A DNA stretch of 64,000 nt from Thermosphaera sp. (GTDB lineage: Archaea > Thermoproteota > Thermoprotei_A > Sulfolobales > Desulfurococcaceae). The notes below the pieces were generated by a model, which was given only the letters and a program-made list of their open reading frames with translations, was not told the DNA's origin and searched no databases. Each line of letters begins with the position of its first letter. Position 1 is the stretch's first letter. Below are positions 42,841 through 51,979 of this stretch, piece after piece. Where the stretch lies: the NCBI GenBank assembly GCA_038827615.1, contig JAWBNK010000001.1, forward strand, positions 434,290 through 498,289. The letters run 5' to 3'. The translations under genes were made by a program, and so were the position numbers.

Positions 42841-44769
42841 GTGACTCCTGTTAACTTTATATTTGCACTACACTTTCACCAGCCCACAGGACAATTGGAA
42901 CATATAAATAAGAGGATAATGGAGAATAGTTACAAATTGTTGCTTGAGATTTTCAAAGAATATAGCAGTTTCAAATTTACCGTTCATATTAGTGGGCCAC
43001 TCCTCAACTATATGATGGACTATTATCCCGATTATCTGAACGAGTTATTGAAATTACATGATTATGGAACCATTGAATTCATGGCGGGGAGTATAGGGGA
43101 AGCCATACTACCGATCCTGCCAATGGAGGATAGAATTGAACAGTTGAAGTTCTACCTGGATGTTTTCGAAAAACTGGCCGGGTTCAGGCCAAAGGGCTTA
43201 TGGTTGCCAGAGAGGGTGTGGGAACCAAGTCTGCCCTATGTAACTGCAGTAAACAATATAGAATATGTGTTAATAGATGACTCAACACTCGTTAAAACGG
43301 GGCTGAGTTCTAACTACTCTAATTATGCTTGGCTTACAGAGGAAGGAGGGTTCCCCCTCAAAGTATTCTTCATAGACGCCGGCCTGCGAAATATATTGCC
43401 TTGGGAAGACCCTAAGAAGGTATTGGAATACATGCGTAGCAAAATGGGCGATGAACCCAAAGTCCTCCTGTGGGGAAGCGATGCCGAGAAATTCGGAGAG
43501 TGGATGGATCCGGGTTGGAGTAGAGAATGGCTCACAAGATTCCTCGAAGCATTGAGAAGCAACAGTGACATAATCAGGATGGTGCAACCGTCTGAATATT
43601 TGGATTCTTACGGCGTTAAAGGGTTGTTGTATTTGAACTCAGGAAGCTATGATAAAATGTTAGAGTGGAGTGGGGGATTCTTCAGGAATTTCCTAATAAA
43701 ATATAAGGAGAGTAATAATATGCATAAAAAAATACTCTATGTCAAGAAGAAAATGAGAAACGCTATACTCTCAAGAGACATCACTCTCAAATACTATTTG
43801 GCTCAGTGTAATGATGCATTCTGGCATGGATTGTTTGGAGGAATCTACTTATCACATTTGAGACAGGCTATATATGAGAACCTTATTTACGTTGAAAGAG
43901 AAATCGAAAGAGTCTCAAACTATTTCGAGAAAGATGATTCAATTTATAAACTATACGACTTTGATTACGATGGGAGAAAAGAACTATTAATAGAGACGCC
44001 TCTTCAAAACCTATACGTCAAGCCCGACGACGGCGGGGTCCTGTTCGAATACGACGTCAAGGTGATGGGGCTCGAGCATAATCTCCAGGATACTATGAGC
44101 AGGTATCCTGAACCATATTTGAACATCCCATGGTTTAACCCGGACTGGTATAGACGAGTCAGCTGGAGAGTCCATCTGTGGAGTCATGACACTGGAATTT
44201 ACGAATGGATCAATAATTCGCCATTTAAGGATATGAGCGACTTAGCCCTTTCGCGAAGCTATGTTTCCCTATCCCAGGATGACCCCAGAGAAGTTATTCT
44301 CAGGAGCATAGGAGGTTATTACGTGTTGGGAGGTCTTTCGAGCAAATTGCTTCTAGAGAAACGCGTTAGGCTTGACAGGTTGGGGCATAAAGTTTCATAC
44401 AAAATTGTAAACATGGGTCCTGGCGACGTTAAAGCAAGATTGGGGTTAGAATACCATGTCTCCCCCAAGATCGACAGAAAAGGCATGCAAAAGCCGGTTT
44501 ACTTCATTAAGGGAGAAGAGAGAGATATAATGCAGTCCTTTATCGGAAGAGGTAATAGTATATCGTTAAAGTCTCCAATATATTCGCCGATCATTTTGAA
44601 GACATCCAGAGATGTTGACTTATGGGTTTCCCCTCTCAACATGTACGCAAGGACCGAGAAAGGAGTAATGGAGACTAATCAGGGCTTGGCGATAATGTTC
44701 AGCGAAGTTATCGAGCTGAAGAAGGACGAAGAATACTCGCTTGATATTGAGTGGAATATCGGTGATTGA
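42841..44769 (+). CDS. GH57 4-alpha-glucanotransferase / alpha-amylase
   Basis: A 642-residue enzyme of the Thermococcus litoralis 4-alpha-glucanotransferase type, which moves glucan chains between maltodextrins. Region 1 is ALHFHQPTGQL, the nucleophile Glu lies in WLPERVWEPS and the acid/base Asp in WGSDAEKFGEW. Beta-rich C-terminal domains (about 370-640) match the DUF1925/DUF1926-type tail of that group. No signal peptide. GTG at 42841 begins five bases after the preceding stop, so it is cotranslated with the other GH57 gene. Confidence 0.87.
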   Translation: MTPVNFIFALHFHQPTGQLEHINKRIMENSYKLLLEIFKEYSSFKFTVHISGPLLNYMMDYYPDYLNELLKLHDYGTIEFMAGSIGEAILPILPMEDRIEQLKFYLDVFEKLAGFRPKGLWLPERVWEPSLPYVTAVNNIEYVLIDDSTLVKTGLSSNYSNYAWLTEEGGFPLKVFFIDAGLRNILPWEDPKKVLEYMRSKMGDEPKVLLWGSDAEKFGEWMDPGWSREWLTRFLEALRSNSDIIRMVQPSEYLDSYGVKGLLYLNSGSYDKMLEWSGGFFRNFLIKYKESNNMHKKILYVKKKMRNAILSRDITLKYYLAQCNDAFWHGLFGGIYLSHLRQAIYENLIYVEREIERVSNYFEKDDSIYKLYDFDYDGRKELLIETPLQNLYVKPDDGGVLFEYDVKVMGLEHNLQDTMSRYPEPYLNIPWFNPDWYRRVSWRVHLWSHDTGIYEWINNSPFKDMSDLALSRSYVSLSQDDPREVILRSIGGYYVLGGLSSKLLLEKRVRLDRLGHKVSYKIVNMGPGDVKARLGLEYHVSPKIDRKGMQKPVYFIKGEERDIMQSFIGRGNSISLKSPIYSPIILKTSRDVDLWVSPLNMYARTEKGVMETNQGLAIMFSEVIELKKDEEYSLDIEWNIGD

Positions 44770-44780
44770 GAGGATCTAAA

Positions 44781-46295
44781 ATGAAAAATATATGGATGTT
44801 GTCTTTTGAATCATTCCTAGTTAGGAAGGTAGGAGGGTTAGCTGAAGTTCCACCGAGGCTTGCTGAGGCCATAACTCGGAAAGGTTATTCAGCAGTAGTT
44901 GTCACACCAGGACATGGAATAACCGCCCCTGCGAGTTCGAAAGAACTCTTTTCAGCTAAAATAGATGGTGAAACCTTCAAAATAGTCAGACTCGACGTTA
45001 AACCAGAACACTTGATAGCGTTGGGTGGAGTTTTAAATGATCCAAATGTATATTCGGGATCTAATCTCTTAAAGAAGTCAGTCGTTTTCGGGATATTGGT
45101 GGCAAGTTACATAAAGTATCTTGTCGAACAAGATTATGAAAGTATTCCCATTGTAGTTCACGGCAACGATTGGCACAGTTTCCCAGCACTACTACTCGTT
45201 AACTCCTTTAGGACGGAGAGGAATTTAAATATTAAATTGGTGTATCAACTACACTTGTTCTCCAAGTTAAAAATCGGCTTGGACTTCCTTCAACATAACC
45301 TTGGACTCTCCCCTGAGACACTTGTGACTGGAGTAGATGGAGTCCAAGCTGTTAAACACTATTACGATAGATCTAAAGGATGGATCGAGAAGTTCGTTTT
45401 CCTCACAGTGGACAAATACGTAACGGTAAGTAAAGGCTATGTCAAAGATGTGGAAAGAAACCTTGGCTTAGACGTTGCTGGAAAAATAGACTTCATTCCT
45501 AATGCTCTTGTCTGGACCACTAAAGAGGTTTTCGAAACAGTGAAGAGGCAATATGATATTGAAAACCCTCTTGATCCAAAGAATAGAAAGAAGGTGAGGA
45601 GAAGGATCCTTACTGAAGAGTTGAAAAATGTTGAGGGGATCATTACTGAGCCGAATGTCGAATCATATGTGAGGAACATAGTAGATAAGTATGAATTGTC
45701 CACACCGAAACCTTTCAAATCCGATGGAGAATTGTTATTCCTTTCCGGCAGGCTTGCTGGACAAAAAGGGCTTGAAGATTTCCTGGACGTATTAGAAGAG
45801 GTAGTGATCGCTGAACCAAACGTAAGGATACTAATGGCCTATATTCCAATCGAGGGGAGTGCATCATTACTTGAAAAGCTTGGGGAATACTCTCTATTGT
45901 TCGATGATCATTTGAGAGTTATCATAGGGAAAATACCTATTGAAAAATACCTTTCAATATATTTTGCCGCAGACGCGTACATCGCTCCAAGCAGGTACGA
46001 GCCCTTTGGCCTTGTCGCTGTTGAGGCCCTAGCTGCGGGGACACCTGTCGTTGCTTCACGCACTGGAGGATTAAAGGATATTGTAATCGATATTCGAAAA
46101 GATTTTTTCAACGGGGTGGGAATACTGTTTAATCCCAGGGATAAACACGCCCTCTTAAATGCCGTTTTGGAACTTCTTGAAAGAATGCGCGATCCTACTT
46201 TCGAGAAACAAATAAGGAGCAACTGTGTGAAGAGGGCTGAAGAGTTTTCATGGGACAAGTCCGCGGAAAAAGCTCTGAACACATATTTCTCTTAA
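44781..46295 (+). CDS. glgA: Glycogen synthase (GT5)
   Basis: Elongates alpha-1,4-glucan from a nucleotide-glucose donor (ADP- or UDP-glucose) in the cytoplasm. The N-terminal SFESFLVRKVGGLAEVPPRL contains the K-x-G-G-L donor loop. GNDWHSFPALLL and the C-terminal YEPFGLVAVEALAAGTPVV with TGGLKDIV are GT-B glycogen synthase signatures. About 504 residues is normal for the archaeal form. ATG at 44781 is chosen for the GAGAGGATC site; the frame is open to 44766, overlapping the previous stop. Surrounded by degradative enzymes, it points to a storage cycle. Confidence 0.92.
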   Translation: MKNIWMLSFESFLVRKVGGLAEVPPRLAEAITRKGYSAVVVTPGHGITAPASSKELFSAKIDGETFKIVRLDVKPEHLIALGGVLNDPNVYSGSNLLKKSVVFGILVASYIKYLVEQDYESIPIVVHGNDWHSFPALLLVNSFRTERNLNIKLVYQLHLFSKLKIGLDFLQHNLGLSPETLVTGVDGVQAVKHYYDRSKGWIEKFVFLTVDKYVTVSKGYVKDVERNLGLDVAGKIDFIPNALVWTTKEVFETVKRQYDIENPLDPKNRKKVRRRILTEELKNVEGIITEPNVESYVRNIVDKYELSTPKPFKSDGELLFLSGRLAGQKGLEDFLDVLEEVVIAEPNVRILMAYIPIEGSASLLEKLGEYSLLFDDHLRVIIGKIPIEKYLSIYFAADAYIAPSRYEPFGLVAVEALAAGTPVVASRTGGLKDIVIDIRKDFFNGVGILFNPRDKHALLNAVLELLERMRDPTFEKQIRSNCVKRAEEFSWDKSAEKALNTYFS

Positions 46296-46350
46296 ACATT
46301 TATTACAGTTAAGGGGCTAATTTAGATCAATCTCTGCATAGGGTTTTGCT

Positions 46351-48237
46351 ATGAACTCGCTGATACCCATTAGAAATCTTGATGGGTTGGAGGGATATCT
46401 AGTTCTTAATAGACCAGTTTTCAAAGTAGGGGAGGAAGCCAGAATACACGCCATCCTTAGATCACTTAATGGAGAAAAGGCGGCACGTTATTCTATTACT
46501 AGAAATGGTGAAGTAATTGCCGAAGGAAACATAATGGTGACGAGCGGGAAGGATGAAATAGTAGTTATCTCCGTGGGAGTTGAGGAGAAACCTGGTGAGT
46601 ACGACTTGACTTTAAAGGTAAATGATGCACCTATGGACTTGTTGAAGTACATCGTTATTGAACACGTGCCTCGTGCAACCTTTTTGTCATTTGTTTGGCA
46701 CAATCACCAAGCACCCAATTATCTACCCGACAAAGTTTACCACTCTCCTTGGGCATTCATTCATGTTTACGGGGAGCAATTGAAACCATATGGAAGAGGA
46801 CCGTATCATTACCACACAGAAATGCTAGTAAAACATACGGATTACAGGGCAACTTATAATTTAAGTCCAAGTTTACTGTATCAATGGTATCAAGCAATTG
46901 AAGAAGGTGTTGTCTTTCTCTCAGGGGAAAAAATTAATAAGGATGATGAAAGAGCCCAGCTAATTCGTGAAACCCTCAATAGATATAAAGCAGCTCTTAA
47001 AAGCGCGCAAATAGACGTCTTATCCAGTATATATGCCCACACTATAGCGGGGTATGTTTCGAGCGTATTTAACGCCCCTGAAATCATCAGTGAGGAGCTC
47101 AAATACGGAATGGAGATAACACGTAGGGTAATGGAGGGTTATCAACCGCTGGGTGTTTGGACACCTGAAATGTCTTTTTCAATGGATTTAGTTGACATAT
47201 ATTACGATGCAGGAGTAGAATATACTATACTCGACGACAAATGTCACTTACTACCCGCAGAGGGCGAGAAGAACTCTAAGTATGAGCCTTATTTAGTATT
47301 AAATTCTTCCTCTGGTAAACACATTACAGTGTTCTTCAGGGATCAAGAATTAAGTGATCTCATCGGGTTCAAAAACGAATTTGAAAGCGCAATACATGCA
47401 TGGAGGAACGCGTATGAAACTTCACTCATAATTTCCAGAAAAATACTTACCGAAAAACCTAGAGTCCTAACGCTGGCTCTTGACGGTGAAAACTGGATGA
47501 TCTTCGCCAAAAACCCGCCGTTCACTGCGCACTTTTTTGATAAATTGCTAATCTACCTGGAGTCATTATACGACCTGGGAGTTTTGAGAATGACCTCCCT
47601 TCGCGACGTATATGAAAACGTTCCTGTTAGGCGTATTCTGACCAAAATCCCCTCGACGACTTGGTTATGCACTTATAGGAAATGGAGAGGGCAGATTAAG
47701 GATCAAGAATCCTATTGGGTTAAGGTAAAAGAAATCTACTTAAGAATTAAATCGTATGAGGATGCAATACGTGGAAGAGATGAATCCAGTAACCTTGCTA
47801 GGTGGGCTTTGTGGCACGCATTAGACAGTGATTATTGGTGGGCTGAGTTCTGGCTTCCAAAAGTCATTGAGAGTTGGCTGAGCGAGGCCTCACGGATAAT
47901 TACTAGCAGATTTTCCCAAGTAAGAATCAGGCAGATACTTGTTCCGCAGGAGATATTTAAGGATGAAGAGTTTGAAGCGATCATTGAAGTAGAGAACAAC
48001 TTGGAGAAGACTCTCTCCTTAGAGCTGGCTGTTCTTCCTTGTGATGATGGATACTATTGTGGGAGCAAAGAAATCATCGTCAAACCAAAGGGTATTTCGC
48101 CGTTTCCAGCAAGAGTAAAGCTATCTCGTGTCGGTAAACAACCACTAGTTGCCCTCTTGACAAAGGGCGAAGTAATCATTCATAATAAAGCGGTTGAAAT
48201 TGAAGTAAAACCATCTCTTCCTCCCAACCCTTCATAA
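46351..48237 (+). CDS. GH57 amylopullulanase-type hydrolase with flanking beta domains
   Basis: A 628-residue GH57 enzyme of the amylopullulanase type. An N-terminal Ig-like domain (about 1-105) leads into FLSFVWHNHQAPNYL (region 1). The nucleophile Glu lies in GVWTPEMSFSMD and the acid/base Asp in LALDGENWMIF. A C-terminal beta domain (about 525-628) follows. There is no signal peptide. It may debranch or cleave glycogen at alpha-1,6 and alpha-1,4 links. It comes 55 bases after glgA and ends the glycogen cluster. Confidence 0.85.
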   Translation: MNSLIPIRNLDGLEGYLVLNRPVFKVGEEARIHAILRSLNGEKAARYSITRNGEVIAEGNIMVTSGKDEIVVISVGVEEKPGEYDLTLKVNDAPMDLLKYIVIEHVPRATFLSFVWHNHQAPNYLPDKVYHSPWAFIHVYGEQLKPYGRGPYHYHTEMLVKHTDYRATYNLSPSLLYQWYQAIEEGVVFLSGEKINKDDERAQLIRETLNRYKAALKSAQIDVLSSIYAHTIAGYVSSVFNAPEIISEELKYGMEITRRVMEGYQPLGVWTPEMSFSMDLVDIYYDAGVEYTILDDKCHLLPAEGEKNSKYEPYLVLNSSSGKHITVFFRDQELSDLIGFKNEFESAIHAWRNAYETSLIISRKILTEKPRVLTLALDGENWMIFAKNPPFTAHFFDKLLIYLESLYDLGVLRMTSLRDVYENVPVRRILTKIPSTTWLCTYRKWRGQIKDQESYWVKVKEIYLRIKSYEDAIRGRDESSNLARWALWHALDSDYWWAEFWLPKVIESWLSEASRIITSRFSQVRIRQILVPQEIFKDEEFEAIIEVENNLEKTLSLELAVLPCDDGYYCGSKEIIVKPKGISPFPARVKLSRVGKQPLVALLTKGEVIIHNKAVEIEVKPSLPPNPS

Positions 48238-48326
48238 CGAGGGTATATCGTGACAAAACATTTATATTGATTTCTTCAAGAATATTTTAATGTTTTAAAT
48301 AGTTTTGTCTATAAGGTGTTAGCCGT

Positions 48327-49268
48327 TTGAGGAGTGGTAAAAGGAGAGGGATTATAACACACTGGGATTTGGACGGGATAGCGTCAGCTGTGATCTTAAG
48401 CAGGGTATTGAATCCGGAAAAGAATGTGCTCTCCTCTGTAAATAGTGTTATCAAATACATTGGAGAACTCATCGATCAAGGTTTTAGCGAAATCTGGATA
48501 GCAGATCTAAATCCTCCTAGTTTACAGAAAGACGATGTAGGTTTGACTCTGGAAAAGGCTCGGAGACGTGGGGTTCGATTATATTGGTTTGATCATCATC
48601 AATGGGCAGACGAGATGTTAAAACTCTTTAATGAATACGATGACGTATTGTTTTTCTTAAACGAGCCTATGCTTGTAGCCTCCGAACTCGTAGCTAACTA
48701 TCTTGGAGTAAGTAGTAATGAATACTTTAGAAAACTAGTGAGTCTTGCATATGATGATGATTTTTTCGAGAACAAGTATGAGATTACGCGAATTTATCGT
48801 AGGGTCTTGAAGTGGGATGGGTGGGATATTAGATATAAGGTTTTGTACGATTTAATAAGGGGAGAGCTAGAGCCCAGGTGGCTCTTAGAATACTATGTAA
48901 ATGAAGTCAAAAATGTATATGAAAACTTGATTCGAGAAGCCATTGGTAGAATGGAAATAGTTGAAAAGAACAACGTAAAAATAATCGTCTTTCCAGACGT
49001 GGATCCTAGGGTTCATCCCGGAGAGTTAATCGAAGTTGTTAGAAGCAGGAATTTCTTTGCACACGTCTATGTAGTGAGATATCCGCGAGGGGTTAGTCTT
49101 AGAAGCGATTATATCGATGTGTCTCAGATTGCAGCGATATACGGCGGAGGAGGACATGCGAAAGTCGCTGGAATACCTGGAGGGGTGAGACTTGACAATA
49201 TATTGAAAACCATTATGGAGTCTGTTGAGAAACAATTAGGTAGCGAACGTCCCTTATATATCGGCTGA
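48327..49268 (+). CDS. DHH-family phosphoesterase
   Basis: A 313-residue DHH/DHHA1 phosphoesterase. Seen are GIITHWDLDGIASAVIL (first Asp ligands), IWIADLNPP, YWFDHHQW (the DHH motif), and YGGGGHAKVAGIPGG (DHHA1 domain, substrate binding). Such archaeal proteins cleave short RNA or DNA oligonucleotides or cyclic dinucleotide products. TTG at 48327 is the start, with GGTG about nine bases upstream and TTTAAATA at about 48294 as a likely TATA box. It is a stand-alone gene convergent with the CcdA-like gene. Confidence 0.87.
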   Translation: MRSGKRRGIITHWDLDGIASAVILSRVLNPEKNVLSSVNSVIKYIGELIDQGFSEIWIADLNPPSLQKDDVGLTLEKARRRGVRLYWFDHHQWADEMLKLFNEYDDVLFFLNEPMLVASELVANYLGVSSNEYFRKLVSLAYDDDFFENKYEITRIYRRVLKWDGWDIRYKVLYDLIRGELEPRWLLEYYVNEVKNVYENLIREAIGRMEIVEKNNVKIIVFPDVDPRVHPGELIEVVRSRNFFAHVYVVRYPRGVSLRSDYIDVSQIAAIYGGGGHAKVAGIPGGVRLDNILKTIMESVEKQLGSERPLYIG

Positions 49269-49278
49269 CTATTTTAGA

Positions 49279-49968
49279 TTAACTTGTTAAACTCAAATAC
49301 AATCCCACTATGATTGCTAACAACCCGCCAATAATTTTGAAAATCTTTTCATGTCGAAGTAGAGTTGAGAAGACGATTTTAATTCTTGTGACTCCTACTA
49401 TTCCAAATGTTAAAGCCACTAAAGGAGATATGAAAACTAAGACGTAGAAGGCTGTTAGGGGAAGCCACAAGGATATTTCATACCTAGTAGTCAGGATGAC
49501 GTAAACAACGTATAAACCAGCGCTACACGGGAGGATCGTAAGGGACGCTAGTAAACCCAACAGGATCAAATAAGGTCCAGTGAGGGAGCGAGTTATTTTA
49601 AGTGTTCTTACCAATCTACACTCAAGCCTATCATCCCTACACACTTCTTCGCTAAGAACTTTCTTTGAAAACAAAATAGTGTATCCTATCATTGCACCTC
49701 CATACGCGATCAGGATAAGTCCCATATGCCATCTTTCAACTAGAATGAGCGAGGTAAGCGATCTCAATAGTAGCCCTAAAAGAAGGTATCCGAAATAAAC
49801 GCTTGTGAGAAAGAAGCCAGCATTTTTCAAAATCCTTCTTAAATCCGTTAGCGAAGTAGATAGCATTATACTCACGTAGAGAGCATAGAAGCAGGGGTCA
49901 ATGGAATCCAACAGTGCTGATGTAGCTACCCAAACAATGAGCGAAGGGAGATTATCCTCTACCAGCAT
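49279..49968 (-). CDS. CcdA/DsbD-like membrane thiol-redox protein
   Basis: A 229-residue membrane protein with about six segments. Two conserved Pro-Cys sites lie in membrane helices: LDSIDPCFYALY (Cys26) and LTILPCSAGLYVVY (Cys148), the arrangement by which CcdA/DsbD carry electrons from cytoplasmic thioredoxin outwards. A cytoplasmic or external loop at 102-125 adds two cysteines. It is transcribed divergently from a membrane-anchored CPHC thioredoxin, its probable partner. Confidence 0.82.
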   Translation of the reverse strand: MLVEDNLPSLIVWVATSALLDSIDPCFYALYVSIMLSTSLTDLRRILKNAGFFLTSVYFGYLLLGLLLRSLTSLILVERWHMGLILIAYGGAMIGYTILFSKKVLSEEVCRDDRLECRLVRTLKITRSLTGPYLILLGLLASLTILPCSAGLYVVYVILTTRYEISLWLPLTAFYVLVFISPLVALTFGIVGVTRIKIVFSTLLRHEKIFKIIGGLLAIIVGLYLSLTS

Positions 49969-50048
49969 CGATTCCTACCATGAACATGTAAATGACATGA
50001 AGTATTTATATTGCTTATTTTTACTTTTAAAAACTTAAGGGGGTTTAT

Positions 50049-50627
50049 TTGGCTAAGAGGATCGGTAACAAGAAATCATCTAAGAGAAAGGGAACACCCG
50101 GTTTCGTCATTACCTTAATAGTGATAGGGATATTTGTTATAATAGGCTCAGTAGCTTACTTCTTATTAACACGCATGGGATCAAACGAGGTTTCTTATCA
50201 AATACCCCAGGTCGGGGAAAACCAGATCGGAGTTTTCTTGTCGGGAAGATATGTTCAGAGTATTAATAGTACAGACAAGCTTCAAAGAGTGATTGAAGAG
50301 ATCAATACGACATACGATATTAGTAGTATAAGAATAATAATGTTTGGTTCACTGACGTGTCCTCACTGTAAGGCGATGGATGCATTTTTCAGCGAGAATT
50401 ACTCAGGGATTTACAGAGTGATATGGATTACGGGTGGTAGCAACTCAAGTTTAAACTGGTTTGTTGAAATAGCATCCGAAGAGGTTCAACAGGGGATACC
50501 GGAGCAATACGCAGGAGCGGTTCCACATACTCTGATTCTCGATAATTCGAGCAGGTTGAGAGCGATAGTTATAGGGGAGATCACGGATAAAGGATTTTGG
50601 GATTTATTACTGGAAAAAATGGGATGA
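50049..50627 (+). CDS. Membrane-anchored thioredoxin-fold protein (CPHC)
   Basis: A 192-residue protein with a basic N-terminus, one membrane anchor (about 18-41) and an external thioredoxin-like domain. The redox centre is TCPHC (Cys104, Cys107), and the cis-proline strand is AVPHTLIL. CPHC is the active-site sequence of DsbA-type oxidases, so it may form or reshuffle disulfides on exported proteins. TTG at 50049 follows GGGGG. Its stop abuts the stop of the hydrogenase operon's last gene with no gap. Confidence 0.83.
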   Translation: MAKRIGNKKSSKRKGTPGFVITLIVIGIFVIIGSVAYFLLTRMGSNEVSYQIPQVGENQIGVFLSGRYVQSINSTDKLQRVIEEINTTYDISSIRIIMFGSLTCPHCKAMDAFFSENYSGIYRVIWITGGSNSSLNWFVEIASEEVQQGIPEQYAGAVPHTLILDNSSRLRAIVIGEITDKGFWDLLLEKMG

Positions 50628-51614
50628 TTACAGTATAATATGTAATGTTGCTAATATGCCTGCAACTATGGACGGTGCTAATCCGTATTTTAATATGGAA
50701 ACTAATGCTTGCTCGATCCTAAATCTCCCGAAAACGTTTTTCACATATGTTGCTATTGTTATTACAGCGAGATATTTGACAATTAACATCACAATTCCTT
50801 CAATGCTCGAGTGTGAGAAGGGTGCAGGTCCGCCCAGGATCAGGTACACTATCGCTAAGCCGGAGACCGCGCTATCCAGATCGTGAAGGAGTGATGATAA
50901 TGCTAGCAGGGGCCCTGAAAACTCTGTCTCGAAACCTGCTATAAGCTCTTGCTCTGCTTCAGGTATGTTGAAGGGAGGCATCATCAGTTTGGCCTGGGTT
51001 GCCGTTATCACTGAAATTAATACGAGAATCATTATTGGTAGCGTAAGCGGATTAGTCCATAACTGGAAAACTCTCATGGATACAACAGTCATCATTAGAG
51101 GCGTATCTGTTTCCCATGAGGCTAGGAAGGTGGGGATTAATAGACTAGTGAAAAATGCGGGCTCGCTAACAGTTAAGATAGATAGGAGCCTCGACACACC
51201 GATGCTTGTGTAAGGTCCCGGCATGGAGAGGGCAGCTATGATGATCATTATTATGGGCCAAATGCTTGCCATATAGAAGAATATTAAGAAATCGTATGGG
51301 CTTCCGAGCCCGAAAATATTTAACGGTAATAGCAGTAAGGATGCTACGAGAGACGATATTCCGAGAAGCAAGGAGATCTCTGCAGCTCTCACCATGCTAT
51401 ACCTCGTTTTCACGATCTCCTTGACTCTCAGTAATTTGATGAAATCGTAGACAGGCTGAAGGATCCCAACAGGCCCCACGTACTTAGGACCCATTCTTCT
51501 CTGCATTCTTGCACTTATTTTTCTAATATAGTACTGTGTAAAGAACGATAGTGCTAGGGCAAATAATATCCCTGGGAACACCAATATGCTGAACAATAGG
51601 CTTAGAAGGTTCAT
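50628..51614 (-). CDS. Hydrogenase membrane anchor subunit (MbhM/NuoH-like)
   Basis: A 328-residue NuoH/HyfC-like membrane subunit that links the Fe-S/Ni-Fe peripheral arm to the ion-pumping module. About eight membrane segments. The quinone-pocket-derived loops GPKYVGPVGILQPVYDFIKLL and MPPFNIPEAEQELIAGFETE, with their conserved Glu residues, are clear. ATG at 51614 joins the preceding stop as TAATG and follows GGGGGTG, deciding the start over an upstream frame extension to 51683. In Pyrococcus the equivalent gene lies beside the large subunit; here it is last in the operon. Confidence 0.9.
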   Translation of the reverse strand: MNLLSLLFSILVFPGILFALALSFFTQYYIRKISARMQRRMGPKYVGPVGILQPVYDFIKLLRVKEIVKTRYSMVRAAEISLLLGISSLVASLLLLPLNIFGLGSPYDFLIFFYMASIWPIIMIIIAALSMPGPYTSIGVSRLLSILTVSEPAFFTSLLIPTFLASWETDTPLMMTVVSMRVFQLWTNPLTLPIMILVLISVITATQAKLMMPPFNIPEAEQELIAGFETEFSGPLLALSSLLHDLDSAVSGLAIVYLILGGPAPFSHSSIEGIVMLIVKYLAVITIATYVKNVFGRFRIEQALVSILKYGLAPSIVAGILATLHIIL

Positions 51615-51979
51615 TATACTTGCACCCCCGTCACGTATAATATAATCATCAATATTGCGAGTAAGAATAACAATCCAAGCCATGATGAGATAAAGTCGAA
51701 CCAGTCATGCAGACTCCCCGTCTGAATTCTATTCAAAATAATGCTGTATGTGTTCTTTGCAAACTTTCTAATGAACCCCCAATACAAGTGTCCTATGCTG
51801 GGAGAGACCTCTTTAACCACTTCTTCAGGCTCGCCTGACAAGTATATATGCGTCTCCCTTACCGACTTAGACTTCAACGAGTTGTAAAAAACATAGAGTA
51901 TTGTAAAAGCTATTCCCATCGAAGCGAAGACCATGATTGTTGTTATTAAGGGATCATAGAGGCTGTATGGATGGTTCAT
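51614..51979 (-). CDS. Small hydrogenase membrane subunit (MbhI-like)
   Basis: A 121-residue protein with two membrane segments (about 10-32 and 96-118) and a soluble part between them. Sequence identity to a known family is not obvious. Its position between the MrpD-like and NuoH-like genes and its size match MbhI, which bridges the antiporter and hydrogenase modules. It overlaps the MrpD-like gene by four bases and the NuoH-like gene by one base. Confidence 0.65.
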   Translation of the reverse strand: MNHPYSLYDPLITTIMVFASMGIAFTILYVFYNSLKSKSVRETHIYLSGEPEEVVKEVSPSIGHLYWGFIRKFAKNTYSIILNRIQTGSLHDWFDFISSWLGLLFLLAILMIILYVTGVQV

